Below are positions 59,458 to 64,000 of a stretch of 64,000 bases of DNA, piece after piece. Location of the stretch: assembly GCF_007828035.1 (NCBI RefSeq), contig NZ_VITV01000008.1, positions 124,001 through 188,000 on the forward strand, written 5' to 3'. A program made the translations under genes and the position numbers. The stretch is from Nitrospirillum amazonense (GTDB taxonomy: Bacteria > Pseudomonadota > Alphaproteobacteria > Azospirillales > Azospirillaceae). Under the pieces are notes generated by a model that saw only the letters and a list, made by a program, of their open reading frames with translations, did no database searches and had not been told where the DNA came from. Within the stretch, counting starts at the first letter, position 1, and each line of letters begins with the position of its first letter.

Positions 59458-61323
59458 TCAGGCCGCTTCGCGGTTCTGCGCCAGGCGGTCCAGCAGGGCG
59501 TCCTGCTGGTCGATCAGTTCCTGTGGCGTGTCGCCACCGAAGCGGCCGAACAGCTCCGACTGGTCACGCAGTTCCGTTTCAGCCTCCACGTCGTTCACCG
59601 CCATGACGGCGTCGAACTGGTCGCGACCGAAGTCCAGGCCGGTCCAGGTCAGGTCCTCATAGCGTGGCGTCAGGCCGAACAGGTTCTCTTCCGTTTCCAC
59701 GGCGCGACCGCGCACCCGGTCCACGATCCACTTCAGCACCCGCATGTTGTCGCCGAAGCCCGGCCAGGCGAACTTGCCGTCCTGGTCCTTGCGGAACCAG
59801 TTGACGCGGTAGATGCGCGGCAGGTCATTGATCTTGTTGCCCATGTCCAGCCAGTGGCGCCAGTACTCCGCCATGTTGTAGCCGCAGAAGGGCAGCATGG
59901 CGAAGGGATCGCGGCGAATGGCGGCTTGGCCCACGGCGGCGGCGGTCGCCTCCGACCCCAGGGTCGCCGCCCAGTACACGCCCTCGTTCCAGCCGCGGGT
60001 CTCGAACACCAGGGGGAAGGTGCGCGACAGGCGGCCACCGAAGATGAAGGCGCTGATGGGCACGCCGGCCGGGTCTTCCCAGGCCGGATCGATGCTGGGG
60101 CATTGGCTGGCCGGGGCGGTGAAGCGGGCGTTGGGATGCGCCGCCTTGCGGCCGCTGGCGGGCGTCCAGTCCTTGCCCTCCCAGTCGATCAGGTGGGCCG
60201 GCGGCGTCTCGGTCAGGCCTTCCCACCACACGTCGCCGTCATCGGTCAGGGCGCAGTTGGTGAAGATGACGTTGGCGTGCAGGGTCAGCAGGGCGTTGGG
60301 GTTGGACTTCAGGCTGGTGCCCGGCGCCACGCCGAAGAAGCCAGCCTCCGGATTGATGGCGCGCAGGGTGCCGTCAGGCGCCGGCTTGATCCAGGCGATG
60401 TCGTCGCCGATGGTGCGCACCTTCCAGCCGTCGAAGGCGGCCGGCGGCACCATCATGGCGAAGTTGGTCTTGCCGCAGGCCGAGGGGAAGGCCGCCGCGA
60501 CATAGGTCTTCTCGCCCTCCGGGCTTTCCACGCCCAGGATCAGCATGTGCTCGGCCAGCCAGCCCTCCTCGCGCCCCAGGGATGACGCGATGCGCAGCGC
60601 GAAGCACTTTTTGCCCAGCAGGGCATTGCCGCCATAGCCGGAGCCATAGCTGATGATCTCATGCGTCTCGGGGAAGTGGACGATGTACTTGTGCCGGGCA
60701 TTGCAGGGCCAGGCCACGTCATTCTGGCCGGGGGCCAGGGGCGCGCCCACGGAATGCAGGCACTTCACGAAACCACCGTCACCCAGCTGGCGCAGCACCG
60801 CCTCGCCCATGCGGGTCATGATGCGCATGTTCACGGCGACATAGGGGCTGTCGGACAGCTGCACGCCGATGTGGGAGATGGAGGAGCCCAGGGGGCCCAT
60901 GCTGAAGGGCACGACATACAAGGTGCGGCCGCGCATGCTGCCCTTGAACAGGCCCTGCAGCGTTTGGCGCATTTCGGCGGGATCGGCCCAGTTGTTGGTC
61001 GGGCCGGCCTCTTCCGACGTCGGGGTGCAGATGAAGGTGCGATCCTCCACACGGGCGACGTCGCCGGCGTCGGACCGGCAGAGGAAGGAATTGGGCCGCT
61101 TGGCCGGGTTCAGGCGGATGAAGGTGCCTTGGGCCACCATCTCTTCGCACAGCCGGTCATATTCCTCCTGGCTGCCGTCGCACCAATGGACGGCCGCCGG
61201 CTGGCAATGGGCGACAACCTCATCAACCCAGTCCAGCAGGGCCTGGTTGGTCGTGGGCGCGCCGGTGGCGCCACTCAGGGGGGAGCCGGTCAGGGCGGAG
61301 GACGTCGTGACGGAGCTGCTCAT
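59458..61323 (-). CDS. pckG: Phosphoenolpyruvate carboxykinase (GTP)
   Basis: 621 residues, the full length of GTP-type PEPCK. Motifs: the substrate-binding segment [20 protein letters not shown], the kinase-1a P-loop [15 protein letters not shown], kinase-2 GDDIAWI and the guanine-site region [24 protein letters not shown]. It converts oxaloacetate to PEP in gluconeogenesis. GTP-type enzymes are less common than ATP-type in alphaproteobacteria. Start 61323 was kept, giving a short Ser/Thr-rich N-terminus. Its 3' end abuts the shared hairpin. Confidence 0.97.
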   Translation of the reverse strand: MSSSVTTSSALTGSPLSGATGAPTTNQALLDWVDEVVAHCQPAAVHWCDGSQEEYDRLCEEMVAQGTFIRLNPAKRPNSFLCRSDAGDVARVEDRTFICTPTSEEAGPTNNWADPAEMRQTLQGLFKGSMRGRTLYVVPFSMGPLGSSISHIGVQLSDSPYVAVNMRIMTRMGEAVLRQLGDGGFVKCLHSVGAPLAPGQNDVAWPCNARHKYIVHFPETHEIISYGSGYGGNALLGKKCFALRIASSLGREEGWLAEHMLILGVESPEGEKTYVAAAFPSACGKTNFAMMVPPAAFDGWKVRTIGDDIAWIKPAPDGTLRAINPEAGFFGVAPGTSLKSNPNALLTLHANVIFTNCALTDDGDVWWEGLTETPPAHLIDWEGKDWTPASGRKAAHPNARFTAPASQCPSIDPAWEDPAGVPISAFIFGGRLSRTFPLVFETRGWNEGVYWAATLGSEATAAAVGQAAIRRDPFAMLPFCGYNMAEYWRHWLDMGNKINDLPRIYRVNWFRKDQDGKFAWPGFGDNMRVLKWIVDRVRGRAVETEENLFGLTPRYEDLTWTGLDFGRDQFDAVMAVNDVEAETELRDQSELFGRFGGDTPQELIDQQDALLDRLAQNREAA

Positions 61324-61867
61324 GGAAATATTCTACCTTTCGATCCGCGAAACCGCTGGCGGTTGGCCCGGTGCCGTCCCGGCCTGCCTGGCCCGGAAGG
61401 GGGCGCCGGCCATCAACGGAAGCGTCAGGTTCGCAGCATCGTTCCCGGGGGCCGGCAGGGTGTGGGCACAGCCGATGGCAAATGATGCCGCGCCGCTTCC
61501 ATCGGCGCAGACGGTCATGATTGGTATGGGGCGTTGAAGGGCGCGATGGCCGACCGTTGACAGGTCAACTATATGCGCATGCCTCCCTGGCACCGGACAA
61601 GCCGGGTGCGGCAGGGCGATCGCCCCGCGGACGGGATCGTCGACGGATTCCGTGGGTAAAGGTCATTGTGCGCTACTCCCCGAAGTTGAGTACGGGTGGG
61701 CCGGTCTTCGCCGCCAGCTCCACCCTCAAAACATGGCCGGCCCTGTCGCCGGGCGCGTGCCTGTTCCATCTTCTACCGCCCCGCCACCGGATGTCCAGTG
61801 GCTTGGCTGTGTCAACGGCGGTCATACCGGTTGGGAAGGCCGGCCGCCTTTATCCAAGGTATTAACA
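61324..61867. other. Long intergenic region, no gene seen
   Basis: About 540 bases between pckG and the symporter gene, both on the minus strand. Short frames here have no supporting similarity and look like shadows. The one feature noted is the palindrome GTTGACAGGTCAAC (61556-61569) followed by TATATGCGCATG, a possible operator of pckG about 230 bases upstream of its start. Confidence 0.5.
61556..61569. promoter_or_regulatory. Palindrome GTTGAC-AG-GTCAAC, candidate operator upstream of pckG
   Basis: Perfect 6-bp inverted repeat with a 2-base spacer in an otherwise unstructured GC-rich region. The binding protein is unknown. Confidence 0.35.
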
Positions 61868-63166
61868 TCATGGCGTGTCCGCCAGCATCCGCACCGTCAC
61901 CGGATCACGCCGGTAAACCATGAGGACGGATAGCAAACCGCAGAGGGCGGCGGCGGCCATCCACAGGCCGGGCGCGGCCCTGTCGTCCGTCAGATCGATC
62001 AGCCAGGTCGATACCAGCGGCGTGAAGCCGCCGAACAGCGCCGTCGCCAGGCTGTAGGCCAGGGAGAACCCCACCGTCCGCACCTCCGGGGGCATGACCT
62101 CCGTCAGCGCCACCAGGGCCGCCGCATTGTAACTGGCGTAGAGGAAGGACAACCACAGCTCGGCCACCAGCATGGTGCCGAAGCTGACGTCATGGACCAG
62201 CCAGTTCAGCACCGGATACGCCGTCAGCATGGCCAGGATGGTGAAGGCCATCAGCAGAGGCCGGCGGCCCACCTTGTCGGACAGCGCCCCCATCACCGGC
62301 AGCCAGATGAAATTGGACAGGCCGACGCAAAAGGTGAGCAGCAGGCTTTGCCCGGCATCGAGCTTCAGCACGCTTTTGCCATAGGTCGGCGCATAGACGG
62401 TGATGAGGTAGAAGGACACCGTGGTCATCACCACCATCATCATGCCGGCCAGCACCAGCCGCCAGTTCGCGGCGATGGACCGGACGATCTCCCGAAAGGT
62501 GGGACGATGCCGCCGGTGCTGGAATTCCGCCGTCTCCTCCAGCGAGCGGCGGATGACGAAGATCACCGGCACGATCAGGCAGCCGATGAAGAAAGGTATG
62601 CGCCAGGCCCAGTCGTGGATTTGCTCCGGCGTCAAAATCCGGCTCAGCCCATAGCCGATGAGGGCAGCGGCCATGATGGCCGCCTGCTGGCTGGCGGATT
62701 GCCAGCTGACGTAAAAGCCTTTGCGGCCCGGCGTGGCCATTTCCGACAGGTAGACAGAGACGCCGCCCATCTCCACGCCGGCGGAGAAACCCTGCAGCAG
62801 ACGGCCGATCAGCACCAGGGCGGGGGCCAGCAGCCCGATGCTGGCGTAACCTGGCACGAAGGCGATCAGCACCGTGCCCAGCGCCATAATGGCCAGCGTC
62901 ACCACCAGGCCCTTGCGGCGCCCGATCCTGTCGATGTAGCTGCCCAGGATGACGGCCCCCACAGGCCGCATCAGGAATCCGGCGCCAAAGGTGGCGAAGG
63001 TCAGCATCAGCGACGCGGTGTCGTCGCCGCTGGGGAAAAACGTGCTCGCGATATAGGGCGCGTAGAAGCCGTAAAGGAAGAAATCGAACATCTCCAGGAA
63101 GTTGCCACTGGTCACACGCAGCACTGTGGCCAGCCTGGACGGCTGCTTGGCATTGGAACTCGGCAT
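61868..63166 (-). CDS. MHS-family MFS symporter (citrate/tricarballylate-like)
   Basis: 432 residues with 12 helices and the metabolite:H+ symporter signature. [21 protein letters not shown] opens the protein, with [58 protein letters not shown] and [14 protein letters not shown] following. The group imports citrate, tricarballylate or similar tricarboxylates. It is preceded 11 bases upstream by a gene for a periplasmic binding protein, an unusual partner for a secondary transporter. Confidence 0.9.
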   Translation of the reverse strand: MPSSNAKQPSRLATVLRVTSGNFLEMFDFFLYGFYAPYIASTFFPSGDDTASLMLTFATFGAGFLMRPVGAVILGSYIDRIGRRKGLVVTLAIMALGTVLIAFVPGYASIGLLAPALVLIGRLLQGFSAGVEMGGVSVYLSEMATPGRKGFYVSWQSASQQAAIMAAALIGYGLSRILTPEQIHDWAWRIPFFIGCLIVPVIFVIRRSLEETAEFQHRRHRPTFREIVRSIAANWRLVLAGMMMVVMTTVSFYLITVYAPTYGKSVLKLDAGQSLLLTFCVGLSNFIWLPVMGALSDKVGRRPLLMAFTILAMLTAYPVLNWLVHDVSFGTMLVAELWLSFLYASYNAAALVALTEVMPPEVRTVGFSLAYSLATALFGGFTPLVSTWLIDLTDDRAAPGLWMAAAALCGLLSVLMVYRRDPVTVRMLADTP

Positions 63167-63177
63167 GGAAGCGATCC

Positions 63178-63981
63178 TCAGCGGGGGGCTGCGGTGGCGG
63201 GCACCAGCCCGGATTTGGTGATCAGCGACGCGGCGTCGGGCGAGGACAGGAACGCGGTCAGGTCCTCGGCCGCCTGCGTTTCCCGTGTTCCGGCAACGAT
63301 GCCGATGGAAAACGGTGTCACCTTCTGCGCCTCATCGGGCAAGGGCCCGACGATGTCGATGCCGGACAGCGGCAATAATTCGCTGATCTGCTGGAAGCCG
63401 ATCTCCGCCTCGCCGCGGGCGACGACGTTGCCGACCGGCTCCGCCGGGATCATCCGCGCCTTGTCCCTCATGGCGTCGGCGATGCCCAGGCGCTTGAAGA
63501 GGACCGTGGACAGGAAGACACCGCTGGCGCTGTCGGAATAGGCGACCGACTTGGCGTCCAGCAGCACCTTCTTCAAGGACGCCACGGTCGAGATGTCCGG
63601 ATGGGGCGCGCCGGCCTTCACGGCCAGGCCGATCTTGGACAGGGCCAGGACCCGGTGGTCCAGATCCATCACCTGCCCGTCCCGCACCAGCGCTTCAAGG
63701 CTGTCGCCCACCATGATGACGACATCGATATCCTGATGCTGGCGCAGCCGATTGGGGATGGCCTCCGGCGTGTCCCCCATGGACGGGCCCCACACCGAGA
63801 CCAGCGTGTGCCCGGTGCGTTTTTCGAATTCCGGCGCCAGGGCCTTATACGCGGCGGCGAAGCCACCGGAACTGGCGACGTGCAGTTCCGCGGCGTTGGC
63901 CGACAGCGGCGACAACGCCAGCAGCAGGGCGAACGCACGCGACATGACGCCGCCCGCGGAACGCGGGACACTTCCGGTCAT
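63178..63981 (-). CDS. ModA-like periplasmic substrate-binding protein
   Basis: 267 residues. After a signal peptide ([16 protein letters not shown]) comes a type II binding-protein domain: [71 protein letters not shown] and [26 protein letters not shown]. These are ModA-type segments, but members of this subgroup bind organic anions rather than molybdate. ATG 63981 was chosen because GGAGGAG lies 6 bases upstream; ATG 63945 is an alternative. It is translated with the MHS symporter. Confidence 0.85.
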   Translation of the reverse strand: MTGSVPRSAGGVMSRAFALLLALSPLSANAAELHVASSGGFAAAYKALAPEFEKRTGHTLVSVWGPSMGDTPEAIPNRLRQHQDIDVVIMVGDSLEALVRDGQVMDLDHRVLALSKIGLAVKAGAPHPDISTVASLKKVLLDAKSVAYSDSASGVFLSTVLFKRLGIADAMRDKARMIPAEPVGNVVARGEAEIGFQQISELLPLSGIDIVGPLPDEAQKVTPFSIGIVAGTRETQAAEDLTAFLSSPDAASLITKSGLVPATAAPR

Positions 63982-64000
63982 CACCGTCTCCTCCGGTTTT

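Noticed and set aside
1-64000. tRNA, rRNA genes or a replication origin
   Set aside because: No cloverleaf with a CCA-type acceptor pattern, rRNA core sequences or DnaA-box clusters were noticed by eye; a tRNA and Rfam scan would settle it.

Overview
The window is a GC-rich (mostly well above 60% G+C) chromosomal segment of an alphaproteobacterium. Gene content (TonB receptor, PQQ-type sugar dehydrogenase, EutBC, sigma-54 two-component control, AzlCD, pirin, GTP-type PEP carboxykinase, ISNCY transposase) and codon use suggest the Rhodospirillales, perhaps the Azospirillum/Nitrospirillum group. The genus is a guess. No rRNA, tRNA, CRISPR array or prophage structural genes were seen. About 60 protein genes fill the window densely, with few gaps over 300 bases.

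Layout. 1-6.2 kb: end of a TonB-dependent receptor, an Ldh2-family dehydrogenase, a DUF2231 membrane protein coupled to a sorbosone-dehydrogenase-like lipoprotein, and a secreted tyrosinase with a plant-PPO-like C-terminal domain. 6.3-9.9 kb: a complete ISNCY-type insertion sequence with apparent 13-bp target duplications, then a less GC-rich M61 metallopeptidase gene. 9.9-20.3 kb: S41 peptidase, TspO, a DUF5700-like putative metalloprotease, ethanolamine ammonia-lyase EutBC, an esterase, TetR and AraC regulators, a cyclase-family hydrolase and an Fsr-like MFS pump. 20.2-24.4 kb: two paralogous small secreted proteins translationally coupled to a frameshifted NlpC/P60-like gene, then an S9 peptidase and a small membrane protein.

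24.6-31.3 kb is the most coherent unit. A GG-N10-GC sigma-54 promoter precedes an ABC importer (binding protein, permease, ATPase), a DctB-like sensor kinase, a DctD-like sigma-54 activator and a BKACE-family beta-keto acid cleavage enzyme, all on one strand and mostly overlapping or tightly spaced. It looks like a self-regulated uptake and catabolic system for an unidentified beta-keto acid or its precursor.

31.3-33 kb: a cI/Cro-like pair of divergent HTH genes. The S24-type repressor lacks the catalytic serine, and GCAACTT operator-like repeats lie around it. 33-37 kb: MarR-FUSC-DUF1656-HlyD efflux operon (AaeXAB type). 37-41 kb: two TPR-glycosyltransferase-like proteins and a low-GC orphan. 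41.2-42.2 kb: folD. 42.4-50.3 kb: an L-fucose-type oxidative cluster (FucP permease, fuconolactonase-like hydrolase, KDF dehydrogenase, UxaA-type dehydratase in two subunits, aldo/keto reductase, IclR regulator) with a phospholipase-D lipoprotein inserted.

50.4-64 kb: purU; three paralogous threonine/alanine-rich secreted proteins sharing a conserved upstream element; MaoC hydratase; AzlCD; pirin; an AT-rich GIY-YIG-like gene; RraA; an MFS transporter; a small protein resembling the fucose-binding lectin LecB/PA-IIL but without its calcium loop; pckG; and an MHS-family symporter coupled to a ModA-like binding protein.
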